From Candidatus Gastranaerophilales bacterium (GTDB taxonomy: Bacteria > Cyanobacteriota > Vampirovibrionia > Gastranaerophilales > Gastranaerophilaceae): DNA of 64,000 nucleotides. Below the pieces are notes generated by a model that searched no databases, was not told where the DNA came from, and was given only the letters and a program-made list of their open reading frames with translations. The first letter of the stretch is position 1, and every line of letters starts with the position of its first letter. This document shows, in pieces, positions 42,255-50,979 of the stretch. The position numbers were made by a program, and so were the translations under genes. The DNA lies in the NCBI GenBank assembly GCA_944326115.1, contig CALVCQ010000007.1, positions 1-64,000 of the forward strand, written 5' to 3'.

Positions 42255-43196
42255 TTGATTAATGTTGTTTATATGGCGACACCTGAAATTGCCGTTAACT
42301 GTTTGCAAAAGCTTTTAAATTTTAATGATATAAACATACAGGCGATAGTCACGCAACCTGACAGACCATCAGGCAGAGGTAACAAACTGACTGCGCCTCC
42401 GGTAAAGGAATTTGCTCTTAATCATGGCATAGAAGTTTTGCAAACAGAAGCATTAAAAAACGATGAGGCTGTTAAAAATAAATTAAGAGAATTAAATCCT
42501 GATTTTTTTATAACTTTTGCTTTCGGACAGCTTCTCACTCAGGAAATTTTGGATATTCCCCAAATTGCGACAATAAATTTGCATGCATCGCTGCTTCCTG
42601 AATACAGAGGTGCAAATCCGATTCAAAGAGCAATATATGATGGTAAACAGGAAACAGGAATTACAACAATGCTTACTGTGCTTGCTCTGGATGCAGGTGA
42701 TATCTGTCTGCAGGAAAAAATTAAAATAACATCCGATATGACAGATAAAGAGCTGATGAACATAATAAGCGACAAGGCTCCTTTTATAATGTATCCTACA
42801 ATAAAACAGCTGTATAATAAGATTTTGACTCCGCAAAAACAGGATGAGACAAAGGTTACAATCGCTAAAAAGTTTAAAAAAGAAGATGCAGTAATTGATT
42901 GGACAAAGTCTGCACAGGAAATTCACAATCAGGTTCGATCCATGACGACATGGCCTGTTGCTTGCACAACAATTAAAGATAAAAATGTTAAAATCTTAAA
43001 GACTTCGGTTCTGGATATTGACACTATTAATGAAAACTGCGGTGTAATAATTAATATATCTAAAGAAGGTATTGCAGTAACCGCAAAAAAAGGTATACTG
43101 TTAATACAGGAATTAAAGCCTGAAGGAAAAGCTCAAATGCCGGCTTATAACTGGACAAACGGGGCAAAGTTAAAAGCAGGCGATAACTTTAAATAA
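42255..43196 (+). CDS. fmt: Methionyl-tRNA formyltransferase
   Basis: 313 residues. Formylates initiator Met-tRNA using 10-formyl-THF. TTG 42255 is taken as start: GGAG is nine bases upstream and it gives INVVYMATPEIAV, the conserved opening. Family motifs: VTQPDRPSGRG, NLHASLLPEYRGANPIQRAI and the C-terminal tRNA-binding domain (TAKKGILLIQELKPEGK). Downstream of def, ten bases before aroH. Confidence 0.96.
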   Translation: MINVVYMATPEIAVNCLQKLLNFNDINIQAIVTQPDRPSGRGNKLTAPPVKEFALNHGIEVLQTEALKNDEAVKNKLRELNPDFFITFAFGQLLTQEILDIPQIATINLHASLLPEYRGANPIQRAIYDGKQETGITTMLTVLALDAGDICLQEKIKITSDMTDKELMNIISDKAPFIMYPTIKQLYNKILTPQKQDETKVTIAKKFKKEDAVIDWTKSAQEIHNQVRSMTTWPVACTTIKDKNVKILKTSVLDIDTINENCGVIINISKEGIAVTAKKGILLIQELKPEGKAQMPAYNWTNGAKLKAGDNFK

Positions 43197-43205
43197 GGAG
43201 ATTAT

Positions 43206-43580
43206 ATGTATTCAAGAGGCGTCAGAGGCGCAATTACAATAGAAGAAGACAATGCGGAATTGCTGGAAAAAGCCGCAGTAGAACTTTATTCAAAAATAAT
43301 AGAAGCTAATGATATTAAAACAGAAGATATTTCGCACATAATTTTTACGCTTACAAAAGATATAAAATGTGCATTTCCGGCAAAGTTTATACGCCGAAAT
43401 TTCAAAATCCAGTATGTTCCTCTTTTATGTGTAAACGAAATGGATATTGAGCCGAGTTTAAAGAAATGTCTTAGAATCCTTATGGTTATAAATACCGATA
43501 AAAAACAGGATGAAATAAAACATATTTATCTCGGAGCTGCAAAGATTCTGCGTTCTGATTTGGTCAATGAACAGCTATAA
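43206..43580 (+). CDS. aroH: Monofunctional chorismate mutase (AroH class)
   Basis: 124 residues. Rearranges chorismate to prephenate for Phe/Tyr synthesis. It matches the Bacillus AroH fold: YSRGVRGAITIEEDN (Arg7), PAKFIRRNFKIQYVPLLCVN, EMDIEPSLKKCLRILM (Glu and Arg active-site residues) and HIYLGAAKILRSDL. AAGGAG precedes the ATG. Last gene of the def-fmt run; its end overlaps the convergent CxxCxxCC gene by 6 bases. Confidence 0.95.
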   Translation: MYSRGVRGAITIEEDNAELLEKAAVELYSKIIEANDIKTEDISHIIFTLTKDIKCAFPAKFIRRNFKIQYVPLLCVNEMDIEPSLKKCLRILMVINTDKKQDEIKHIYLGAAKILRSDLVNEQL

Positions 43581-44294
43581 AACAGATTTTATTTTATCTT
43601 TATAAAAACCGACAATATCAATCAATGCATGCAATGTCAGTGCTGTGATTTCGACTTCCTGTTTCCACTTATTAAAAGAACAGTCTAACGGCAGTGCAAC
43701 AAGCGGATTATTCGGGAAATCTCTGCATATTGACGGTCTGTTTTCGTAATCCGTACACAATCCGTCTTTGCCTAATTTCGGGCAGTAGTAAAAATACAAA
43801 TCCTTGTCATTAAAATGTTCTCTTAAAAGCTTTACATAATCAGGATAAAGCTTTTGAGGCTCATCAAAAGAAGTATACGGAACAAAAATACTTACAAATT
43901 CTTTAGAAAATTTATCTCCGTTATCTGCTCTTTTTTTTAATTCTTCGTAAGAATATTCCGAGCTTGCCAGCTTACAGCAAGAAGAGCAGCATCCGCAGTT
44001 ATAGCATTTTCTTCTTTCTTCGATTTTTTGTATTTTTTCAAGAATATCTTTAGAAATTTTGTTTTCAAGACAATCTATAGCTGCTTCCTGCCAGAATTTG
44101 TATCTGCAGCCGACGGGAAATTTTTGGAACAGTGTAATATTGTTAAAATTTATATCACAATCAGATTTACAGTGATTACAAAGAGAGGCTTTTTTTAAAT
44201 TCATAAGCTGCTTGTCAATTGCAAGCTGAGCGTTGTGAAACAGTTCTTTATATATTTTTCTTGTATTAATTATTTCGTTTTGTAAGGTATTCAT
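43575..44294 (-). CDS. YkgJ-type Cys-cluster (zinc/iron-chelating) protein
   Basis: About 239 residues. Two cysteine clusters: near the N-terminus LCNHCKSDC, and centrally CYNCGCCSSCCKL, followed by YYCPKLGKDGLCTDYENR and PSICRDFPNNPL, the CxxCxxCC/YkgJ (PF03692) pattern of putative metal chelation. ATG 44294 is preferred over 44312 because an extended -10 box (TGCTATATT) lies six bases before it and no Shine-Dalgarno is present, suggesting a leaderless mRNA. A second member occurs at 52586. Molecular role unknown. Confidence 0.8.
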   Translation of the reverse strand: MNTLQNEIINTRKIYKELFHNAQLAIDKQLMNLKKASLCNHCKSDCDINFNNITLFQKFPVGCRYKFWQEAAIDCLENKISKDILEKIQKIEERRKCYNCGCCSSCCKLASSEYSYEELKKRADNGDKFSKEFVSIFVPYTSFDEPQKLYPDYVKLLREHFNDKDLYFYYCPKLGKDGLCTDYENRPSICRDFPNNPLVALPLDCSFNKWKQEVEITALTLHALIDIVGFYKDKIKSVL

Positions 44295-44300
44295 GGCTAC

Positions 44301-44306
44301 AATATA
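44301..44306 (-). promoter_or_regulatory. Extended -10 box for the YkgJ-type gene
   Basis: TGCTATATT on the minus strand, with only six bases between the hexamer and ATG 44294. Transcription would start at or next to the A of the ATG. Confidence 0.45.
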
Positions 44307-44352
44307 GCACATACAGAGTAATTATTATAGAATAAATATTGAGGGTGGAGAA

Positions 44353-46119
44353 ATGAAAAGAATTAAACAGTTATCAAGACAACTGATAAATCAGATATCG
44401 GCGGGCGAGGTAATAGAAAGACCGGCTTCCGTTGTAAAAGAACTTGTAGAAAATTCAATAGATGCGGGTGCTACACGTATTGAAGTCGAAATCAGCAAAG
44501 ACTGCCTTTCTATAAGAGTTTCAGATAACGGTTCAGGCATTCATCCTGATGATATTGAGCTTGCTTTTTCAAAACATGCAACAAGCAAAATAGAAAATGC
44601 AGATGACCTTTTTGACATACATACAATGGGTTTTAGAGGCGAAGCACTTGCAAGTATAATATCAATTGCAAAAGTAATCTGTACTACAAGAACAAAAAAT
44701 TTTGAAACAGGTACAAAAGTCGAATGTGAAGAATCCAGTGTAAAATCCGCCCCTGCTGCATGTGCAGTCGGAACTACAATGGAGGTTCAAGACCTTTTTT
44801 ATAATACACCTGTCAGACAAAAATTCTTAAAATCGGAAAAAGTTGAACTGTCATATATTGCAGAAATTCTGCAAAGCATAGCAATAGCACATCCTGAGGT
44901 TTCAATTACCCTTATAAATGAAGGCAAAACACCTGTTAAAACATCCGGAAGCGGCGATTTATTGTGTGTACTGACAGAAATTTACTCGAATTCAATAGCA
45001 GGTGAGTTAAAAAAAATAAATAAGAAGGACGAACTGTCAAAACTTCATGCAACAGGATTCTGCTCTACACCTGATTTTACACGTTCTACAAAAAAATCCA
45101 TTTACGTTTTTGTAAACAACAGAGTGGTAAAATGTCCTGTTATACTAAAAGCAATTGATACAGCATACAAAAATATGCTGCCTGCCGGGAAATACCCCTT
45201 TGTGTGCCTAAATCTTGAAATCCCGCCGCATGATGTTGATGTTAATGTTCATCCGACTAAAAAGGAAGTCAGATATAAAAATCCTAACCAGATATTCAAT
45301 TTTATATATGGCTCTATTATTGATGCTCTGTCAAATTTCAAAACACAAAAAGCTGATACTGCAGATAATGCGGTTATTCCTTTTGGAAATTATAACTCAT
45401 TAATTACTCAAAATATTGATGAAGAAAAAAATGACGACGATACTGTTTATGTAACAGATGAAAATATGGCGGAAATTAAGCAATCCAATGCCAGACAATT
45501 TGATTTAAACATACAGCAGATAGATTTAGACCTGCAAAAAACAGTACACGTTGAAGAAACAATAAACATCATCGGGCAGTATAGAAACACATATATTATA
45601 TTTGAAGAAGACACGGAGCTAAAAATAGTAGATCAGCATATTGCCGATGAAAGATACATTTTTGAACAGCTTCAAGAGCATTTAAAACAAGAAAATATTT
45701 CATCGCAGCTGTTGTTGATATCTGATGTTATGAATCTGGAGCCTGCTGACATAAAATTGCTTGAAGAAAATGCAGGAAAACTGAAACGTTTCGGCTATGA
45801 AATACAAAAGGTTTCCGAAAATGAAGTAATATTTAAAAAAATTCCGCAGGTTATATCTCATATAAAAGTTAAGGATATTATGTCTGATATTCTGGAAAAT
45901 CTGCATGGCGATTTGAATAATCTGGAAGAAAAAATGCTTGTTACTATGTCCTGTAAGGCTGCTGTTAAAGCAGGTACAGAACTTAACCTGTGGCAGATGG
46001 AAGAGCTTATAAAAAAATGGAAAACAACGAAAATGCCTTATACCTGCCCGCACGGGCGTCCTATAGTACATTCATTCAGTGAAAAAGAAATTGCCTCATT
46101 CTTCCATAGGACTGTATAG
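44353..46119 (+). CDS. mutL: DNA mismatch repair protein MutL
   Basis: 588 residues. GHKL ATPase N-terminus: ISAGEVIERPASVVKELVEN, SIDAGATRIEVE, DNGSGIHPDD and MGFRGEALASI. The C-terminal dimerisation/endonuclease domain has VDQHIADERYIFEQL (DQHAxxExxxxE with Ala changed to Ile) and TCPHGRPIVHSF, so strand-nicking activity is likely. GGTGGAG precedes the ATG. No mutS is in the window. Confidence 0.97.
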   Translation: MKRIKQLSRQLINQISAGEVIERPASVVKELVENSIDAGATRIEVEISKDCLSIRVSDNGSGIHPDDIELAFSKHATSKIENADDLFDIHTMGFRGEALASIISIAKVICTTRTKNFETGTKVECEESSVKSAPAACAVGTTMEVQDLFYNTPVRQKFLKSEKVELSYIAEILQSIAIAHPEVSITLINEGKTPVKTSGSGDLLCVLTEIYSNSIAGELKKINKKDELSKLHATGFCSTPDFTRSTKKSIYVFVNNRVVKCPVILKAIDTAYKNMLPAGKYPFVCLNLEIPPHDVDVNVHPTKKEVRYKNPNQIFNFIYGSIIDALSNFKTQKADTADNAVIPFGNYNSLITQNIDEEKNDDDTVYVTDENMAEIKQSNARQFDLNIQQIDLDLQKTVHVEETINIIGQYRNTYIIFEEDTELKIVDQHIADERYIFEQLQEHLKQENISSQLLLISDVMNLEPADIKLLEENAGKLKRFGYEIQKVSENEVIFKKIPQVISHIKVKDIMSDILENLHGDLNNLEEKMLVTMSCKAAVKAGTELNLWQMEELIKKWKTTKMPYTCPHGRPIVHSFSEKEIASFFHRTV

Positions 46120-46205
46120 TTTCAAATTTCATCTATTATTACGATTCATATTTCTTTGCAATTCCTTATACTTTGGTTGTGGATACCAAAGAGAGGGATA
46201 TAATT

Positions 46206-47105
46206 TTGGCAGTTAAAAAATCAAATTTGAAAACAAAAATACAGCAAAAGCCTGATTTGCGTGTTGCAGAGGTTCCTGAAAAACCTCTTACAAAGCCGTA
46301 TAACGATATAGATTTAAATAACTGGAAAAATTATTCTCACGTATTGACTGATACACTTTGGGAGTTTCAATCCAGAGACAAAAGCAACGGTCATACTTAT
46401 GATTACCATGGCAATTACATCCCTCAAATTGCGCAGCAGCTTTATGAAAGATTTACCAAAAAAGGTGATATAGTTCTTGATATGTTTTTCGGCTCAGGCA
46501 CGTCAGGTATAGAAGCTGTTAATATGGGCAGAAGATGCATCGGAGTTGAGCTGAAACAGGAACTTGTCGATTATGTCAGCAATAAATTTGAACCTAAAAC
46601 CCTTGTAACTGATGTGAACATTATCTGCGGAGACAGTGCTTCTTCTGATATCGGTGTAAAAATACAGGACAGGCTTGCTGTAATGGGTGCTGATAAGGCA
46701 CATTTTTTAGTGCTTCATCCGCCTTATGACGATATTATTAAGTTTTCGGATAAAAAAGAAGATTTATCTAACTGTGCAACAACAGAAGAATTCTATGATT
46801 TGTTCGAAGAAGTTGCAAGAAACGGTTATGAACAGCTAGAAAACGGCAGATTTGCAGCTCTTATTATCGGAGATAAATATGCTAAAGGCGAATATTATCC
46901 CTTAAGTTTTGGCTGTATGGAGAGAATGAATCGTGCAGGTTTTATTACAAAGGCTGTTATAGTAAAAAATATAGAAGGCAATGAAAAAGCTAAAGGGAAA
47001 CAGGCAAATCTGTGGAGATACAGAGCACTTTACGGAGGTTTTTATATATTTAAACACGAATATATCATGGTTTTTCAAAAGCCGCTAAGAAAGCATAAAT
47101 CCTAA
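46206..47105 (+). CDS. DNA methyltransferase, amino-type (permuted motifs)
   Basis: 299 residues from TTG 46206, which has GAGAGG nine bases upstream; the frame is open further upstream but without a binding site. SAM-binding motif I is DIVLDMFFGSGTSGIEA, followed by RRCIGVELKQELVDYV. The catalytic motif IV is LHPPYDDI, with His in place of the usual Asp/Asn/Ser. Motif IV comes after motif I, the reverse of the beta-class N4/N6 enzymes whose motif I it resembles. No restriction enzyme gene is adjacent, so it is an orphan DNA (or possibly RNA) methyltransferase. Confidence 0.78.
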   Translation: MAVKKSNLKTKIQQKPDLRVAEVPEKPLTKPYNDIDLNNWKNYSHVLTDTLWEFQSRDKSNGHTYDYHGNYIPQIAQQLYERFTKKGDIVLDMFFGSGTSGIEAVNMGRRCIGVELKQELVDYVSNKFEPKTLVTDVNIICGDSASSDIGVKIQDRLAVMGADKAHFLVLHPPYDDIIKFSDKKEDLSNCATTEEFYDLFEEVARNGYEQLENGRFAALIIGDKYAKGEYYPLSFGCMERMNRAGFITKAVIVKNIEGNEKAKGKQANLWRYRALYGGFYIFKHEYIMVFQKPLRKHKS

Positions 47106-47851
47106 TTTTCCGCATTATTACTTTTCTCAATGAACTTTGCTGCGAATACACCTGCTTCAAATAACAGCCATGTGGGAATACCCAGCATAAGCTGACTTAT
47201 AATATCAGGCGGTGTGAAAATTGCAGCAAGTATAAGTATCCCAACTATTATATAGGGTCTGAGGTATTCAAGCATTTTTACGTTTATAAAACCGAATTTT
47301 ACGCACGCAAGCACTATAAGCGGTATCTGAAACATGAGTCCGAAGGCAAGCATCATTCCGGCGGATAAATTTATAAAACTTTCCAGCCCGAGAGTTGCTT
47401 CAATCTGTGTTGTAGAAAATGCTGCTGAAAAATTCATTATCAGAGGCATTATAAGGAACATACAAAAACATGCTCCTGCAGTAAATAGAAATGAAGCAAG
47501 CACAACAATCCAATCCATAAATATTCGTTCCTGCTCATATAAAGCAGGCAGAATAAATTTTCTCACCTGTAAAACAATATAAGGGAATGCCAATATAAAA
47601 GCTATTACAAGCCCTGCTTTGAGTTGAATTATAAAGACCTCCATAGGTGAGAAATAATGCAGTTTTGTAATGTTTTCAGGCAGAGAGTTTTTTATCAAAA
47701 GGTCAATGAATTTGGGTGCAGCATAAAAACCCGCAGGCGAAATAATAACAACAGCGAGTATCGATTTTATCAGCATTGTTCTTAACGCTTCCAGATGCTG
47801 TATAAACGATTCTTCCTGTTTACAGGAATTTGTTATATCTTTTTGTGTCAT
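47102..47851 (-). CDS. tatC: Sec-independent protein translocase TatC
   Basis: 249 residues with six hydrophobic segments. FIQHLEALRTMLIKSI is the conserved N-terminal cytoplasmic motif, FSPMEVFIIQLKAG is the first periplasmic/TM2 signature, and AFGLMFQIPLIVLACVKFG and PYIIVGILILAAIFTPPDII complete the pattern. It forms the twin-arginine signal receptor with TatA/B. It overlaps tatA by 4 bases and is the last gene of a four-gene operon whose first two genes carry twin-arginine motifs. Confidence 0.96.
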   Translation of the reverse strand: MTQKDITNSCKQEESFIQHLEALRTMLIKSILAVVIISPAGFYAAPKFIDLLIKNSLPENITKLHYFSPMEVFIIQLKAGLVIAFILAFPYIVLQVRKFILPALYEQERIFMDWIVVLASFLFTAGACFCMFLIMPLIMNFSAAFSTTQIEATLGLESFINLSAGMMLAFGLMFQIPLIVLACVKFGFINVKMLEYLRPYIIVGILILAAIFTPPDIISQLMLGIPTWLLFEAGVFAAKFIEKSNNAEN

Positions 47852-48081
47852 TTTAAAGTGACTTCTGATTCTGACTTTGTATCGGCATTAGACTCGGCTT
47901 CTGCTGCTTTTTGTGCGTTTTCGGCAAGCTCCTGAGCTTCTTTCTTTAATGTTTCTTTTGCATTCTTAAACTCATAAGCAGCTCTGCCCATTGCTTTTGC
48001 AAGCTCCGGAATTCTCTTTGACCCGAAAAGTAAAAGTATCACAACAAGTATTAAAAATATTTCTGTAAAACCTATAGACAT
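47848..48081 (-). CDS. tatA: Sec-independent translocase protein TatA/TatB type
   Basis: 77 residues: an N-terminal membrane helix GFTEIFLILVVILLLFGSKR, the amphipathic helix IPELAKAMGRAAYEFKNAKE and an acidic tail. The FGSKRIPELAKAMG hinge is diagnostic. It is the only TatA-like gene here, so it may serve both TatA and TatB roles. AGGAGAAGG precedes the ATG. Confidence 0.95.
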   Translation of the reverse strand: MSIGFTEIFLILVVILLLFGSKRIPELAKAMGRAAYEFKNAKETLKKEAQELAENAQKAAEAESNADTKSESEVTLK

Positions 48082-48111
48082 AACCTTCTCCTATTTTATA
48101 TTTATTTTATA

Positions 48112-49443
48112 TTATATCTGACTTTGCTTATTTATGGAAACAATTTCTATAGCGTGAACCGGACAAATATTTTGACAGGCACCGCAGCCTATACATTTTG
48201 CAGGGTTGTATACAGGCTCTTGACCTTTTTTAAACTCAATTGCGCCTTTTGGACAAATATTAGCGCACTGTCCACAATTTGAACAGATATTCCTATCAAA
48301 TTTTACAAGTCCTATTCTGATGTTCTGTTTTTCAGCAAGATTCATTTTCTTTATGGCGCCCGTAGGACAAATATCAGAACAATTTTTGCAGTTGTAGTCG
48401 CATTTTCCTTTTGAAAAATCTATGTGTATTGTTTCGTAATCAGCATTCGGCTTTTTCAGAATATTGCCTTTACAATGTTGGATGCACAGTCCGCAATTTG
48501 TACATTTTTGTGCAAAGTCCTCGGGAGAGCCCGCACCCGGAGGAAGAATCGGTCTGTTTTTGAAAGATTCAATTACTGTTTTTGTAATATCTTTGCCTTT
48601 TGCAAGAATACTTGCAGCAATTACAAGAACAACACCCGTTGCTATAAAATTTCTTCTTGATGGTTCGAATCTGATTGTGTTTGCTGCACGTGTTTTTTGT
48701 ATACCGAATAAAATTCCCTGTCCGGGACATTTTGCGATACACTTCATACAGCGTATGCATCTTTCATTATCGAGATACATTTCACGTGAATCTATCGCAC
48801 CTGTTGGACACTCTTTTTCACATTGACCGCAATTTTTGCAAATATCAGGAGATATATACATCCTGTAAAGTCCGAATTTTGAACATAAACCAAGAATTGT
48901 TCCGACCGGACAGACTGTTGTACAAAATATTCTGTTTTTCCAAACTACAAGTACAATCAGTATCACAAGAGGTATAAATGTATACAATGATGCTTCTTTG
49001 TAATGAACAAAGCCGGTAATTATGTTTCCGAAATTTGAATACGGATCAACATATCTGAATATCGCATTAATACCGGAAAAAATACTGGCAATTACTATTG
49101 CAAGTACAATATATCTTATATAATAAAAATTTTGTGTTTTACCGCTTTTCCTTCTGAAAACAGAGCCAATTATATCCTGCAAAATTCCTAAAGGACAAAA
49201 GACAGAGCAGTAGAAACGACCAAATGCAAATGCCAGTAAAATATTTACCAGTACTACAGCAAGTGTGATTGTTGAAAAATTAACAATAAGTTTTGCAAAA
49301 GCAGGTGCAAAATTAAACTGCATAATATACGCAGCAGGTTTAAAACTGCTTATGAAAGCAGCCAGAATAATTACAAAGAATAAAGCTGTAGTGCCCAATC
49401 TTATCAAATAGGGCTTTTGGTTGCCTCTGAAATTTTTAAACAT
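48112..49443 (-). CDS. NapH-like membrane polyferredoxin with internal twin-arginine motif
   Basis: 443 residues. The N-terminal half has four membrane helices and two NapH-type cysteine motifs, FYCSVFCPLG (77-86) and FCTTVCPVG (173-181). Next comes a 2[4Fe-4S] domain (CKNCGQCEKECPTGAI; CIRCMKCIAKCPG, 202-240). Then PSRRNFIATGVVLVIAASIL (261-280), an internal Tat-like signal and membrane anchor. The C-terminus is a second polyferredoxin with four CxxC-type motifs (314-428). Inference: it conducts electrons across the membrane, with the C-terminal ferredoxin exported by Tat. Translation begins one base after the upstream gene ends. Confidence 0.88.
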   Translation of the reverse strand: MFKNFRGNQKPYLIRLGTTALFFVIILAAFISSFKPAAYIMQFNFAPAFAKLIVNFSTITLAVVLVNILLAFAFGRFYCSVFCPLGILQDIIGSVFRRKSGKTQNFYYIRYIVLAIVIASIFSGINAIFRYVDPYSNFGNIITGFVHYKEASLYTFIPLVILIVLVVWKNRIFCTTVCPVGTILGLCSKFGLYRMYISPDICKNCGQCEKECPTGAIDSREMYLDNERCIRCMKCIAKCPGQGILFGIQKTRAANTIRFEPSRRNFIATGVVLVIAASILAKGKDITKTVIESFKNRPILPPGAGSPEDFAQKCTNCGLCIQHCKGNILKKPNADYETIHIDFSKGKCDYNCKNCSDICPTGAIKKMNLAEKQNIRIGLVKFDRNICSNCGQCANICPKGAIEFKKGQEPVYNPAKCIGCGACQNICPVHAIEIVSINKQSQI

Positions 49444-49444
49444 A

Positions 49445-50686
49445 TTAAACGCCTTTGAGCTGCCTGTATTCTTTATCTACTATTTCAAGCAGAGCAGGAA
49501 TATCAAGCTGCTGCGGGCATTTTGTTTTACACAGTCCGCATTTTATACATTTGTCAGCTCTTTCTGATTCTTTCAATGCTTCATAATGACTGATAAATCC
49601 TGTTTTACCCATGCCTGTCGTGTCCTGTTTATATTGATTATAAACAGAAAAAATGCTTGCAATATCGACTCCCACAGGACATTCGCAATATCTGCATGTT
49701 GTGCAACCTATTGCCTGTGTCTTTAAATGTGCAGCTATTGCTCTGTCATAGATTTCATTTTCCTCTTTAGACAGTGGAGTGAGATTTGTAAAAGTTTTTA
49801 TATTGTCTTCCAGATGTTCTGGTAGTGTCATACCGCTGAGCATAGTTAAAATACCGTCTAATCCTGCTAACCATCTGAAAGCCCACGACGCTGCACTGGC
49901 ATTTGGATTGTAATCTTTCAATATTTTTTCAGCTTCAGGTTTTAAATTTGCAAGAGCACTTCCTCTTAATGGTTCCATGATAATAATGGGAAGCTTTGCT
50001 TTTCTTGCAATTTCATATTGTTCTTTGCCTCTGCATGCCTTCCAATCCAGCCTGTTTATTTGAAGCTGAACAAACTCCCACTTGTCATAATAATCAATTA
50101 TTTCCTGCAGCAATTCCGGTGTATCGTGGTGTGAAAATCCGAGATATTTGATTTTTCCTTCTTTTTTCATTTTTTCAAGAAACGGAATCACATTGTATTT
50201 TTTTGTATTCTCCCAGTTATGTTTGTTCAGACAGTGTACAAGATAAAAATCAAAATAATCTGTCTGACATCTTTTTAGTTGCTCGTTGAATATTTTTTCT
50301 ACATCTTCTTCTTGTTCAAGCATCATCACCGGCATTTTTGTTGTAAGGTTGAACGATTCTCTGTCATATTTTTTTAGGGCATCCCCCATTGCTTTTTCGC
50401 TTTTGCCCCCCATATACATATAAGCTGTATCATAATAATTTATACCTGCATCAATTGCTCTTTGCACCATTTTCTTATTTAAAGAATCATCTATTGCTCC
50501 GCTTGCTTTTGTAGGCAGTCTCATTGCACCAAAGCCCAGCATAGATATATTAAGATTCTTGAATTTTGTTGTAGTAATAAGTGATGAAGACGATTTTTCA
50601 GCAGGTGTATTAAATGTGCATACGCTTAACAAAACTGCGCCGCCTGCCGCTAATAAAGAACTTTTGATGAACTCTCTTCTATTCAT
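49445..50686 (-). CDS. Tat-exported aldo-keto reductase with C-terminal ferredoxin domain
   Basis: 413 residues from ATG 50686, which has GAGG five bases upstream; an ATG ten codons earlier has no binding site. The Tat signal is MNRREFIKSSLLAAGGAVLL. The aldo-keto reductase barrel has GFGAMRLP, YDTAYMYMGGKSE (Tyr), TTKMP (Lys) and FYLVHCLNKHN (His). The C-terminus carries CTTCRYCECPVG and CIKCGLCKTKCP, ferredoxin-like cysteine sets seen in oxidoreductases of this kind. First gene of the operon with the polyferredoxin, tatA and tatC. Substrate unknown; probable periplasmic redox enzyme fed by the polyferredoxin. Confidence 0.9.
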   Translation of the reverse strand: MNRREFIKSSLLAAGGAVLLSVCTFNTPAEKSSSSLITTTKFKNLNISMLGFGAMRLPTKASGAIDDSLNKKMVQRAIDAGINYYDTAYMYMGGKSEKAMGDALKKYDRESFNLTTKMPVMMLEQEEDVEKIFNEQLKRCQTDYFDFYLVHCLNKHNWENTKKYNVIPFLEKMKKEGKIKYLGFSHHDTPELLQEIIDYYDKWEFVQLQINRLDWKACRGKEQYEIARKAKLPIIIMEPLRGSALANLKPEAEKILKDYNPNASAASWAFRWLAGLDGILTMLSGMTLPEHLEDNIKTFTNLTPLSKEENEIYDRAIAAHLKTQAIGCTTCRYCECPVGVDIASIFSVYNQYKQDTTGMGKTGFISHYEALKESERADKCIKCGLCKTKCPQQLDIPALLEIVDKEYRQLKGV

Positions 50687-50724
50687 ATTTTCCTCAATTG
50701 ATTTTTTCAATACCATTTATTATA

Positions 50725-50754
50725 ATCTATCATCTAATAGCTGCTCTAAGTCAA
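50725..50754 (-). promoter_or_regulatory. Candidate promoter of the Tat-redox operon
   Basis: On the minus strand, -35 TTGACT (50749-50754), 18-bp spacer and -10 ATAGAT (50725-50730), with a further TATAAT at 50719-50724. Confidence 0.45.
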
Positions 50755-50804
50755 GTTTTTTTATATTTTTTGATGTTCAAGAATATTGTTTGTGAGGTTT
50801 CGAG

Positions 50805-50870
50805 CTGCGCTGCAGGTCAGCGGCAGTTAGAGGGAAATGGTTTCAAGTCTGAACCGGCGGTAACTCTGGC
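50805..50870. ncRNA. Structured, relatively G+C-rich intergenic element (RNA candidate)
   Basis: CTGCGCTG (50805-50812) pairs with CAGC-G-GCAG (818-826) around a CAGGT loop. GTTAGAG (50826-50832) pairs with CTCTGGC (50864-50870), enclosing GGTTTCA/TGAACC (839-855) and unpaired GGAAAT and GGCGGTAA. On the + strand the AGAGGGAAATGGT run vaguely recalls the core of cobalamin riboswitches, but the box does not fit well. It lies between divergent genes, so either strand is possible. Class unassigned. Confidence 0.35.
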
Positions 50871-50979
50871 ATCAGATAAGATAATAATAAATTAGCCATG
50901 TGGTTTATTGTAAATTAACCTTATGGTTATAGAAAATTGAGTGATTATATTAATAATATTATTATGAGGTGAGGCATAT

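Noticed and set aside
50805-50870. Cobalamin riboswitch
   Set aside because: AGAGGGAA and GGT resemble the core, but the conserved GCAACTG-type segment and the B12 box could not be placed, and flanking genes are not B12-related; kept only as an unassigned structured element.
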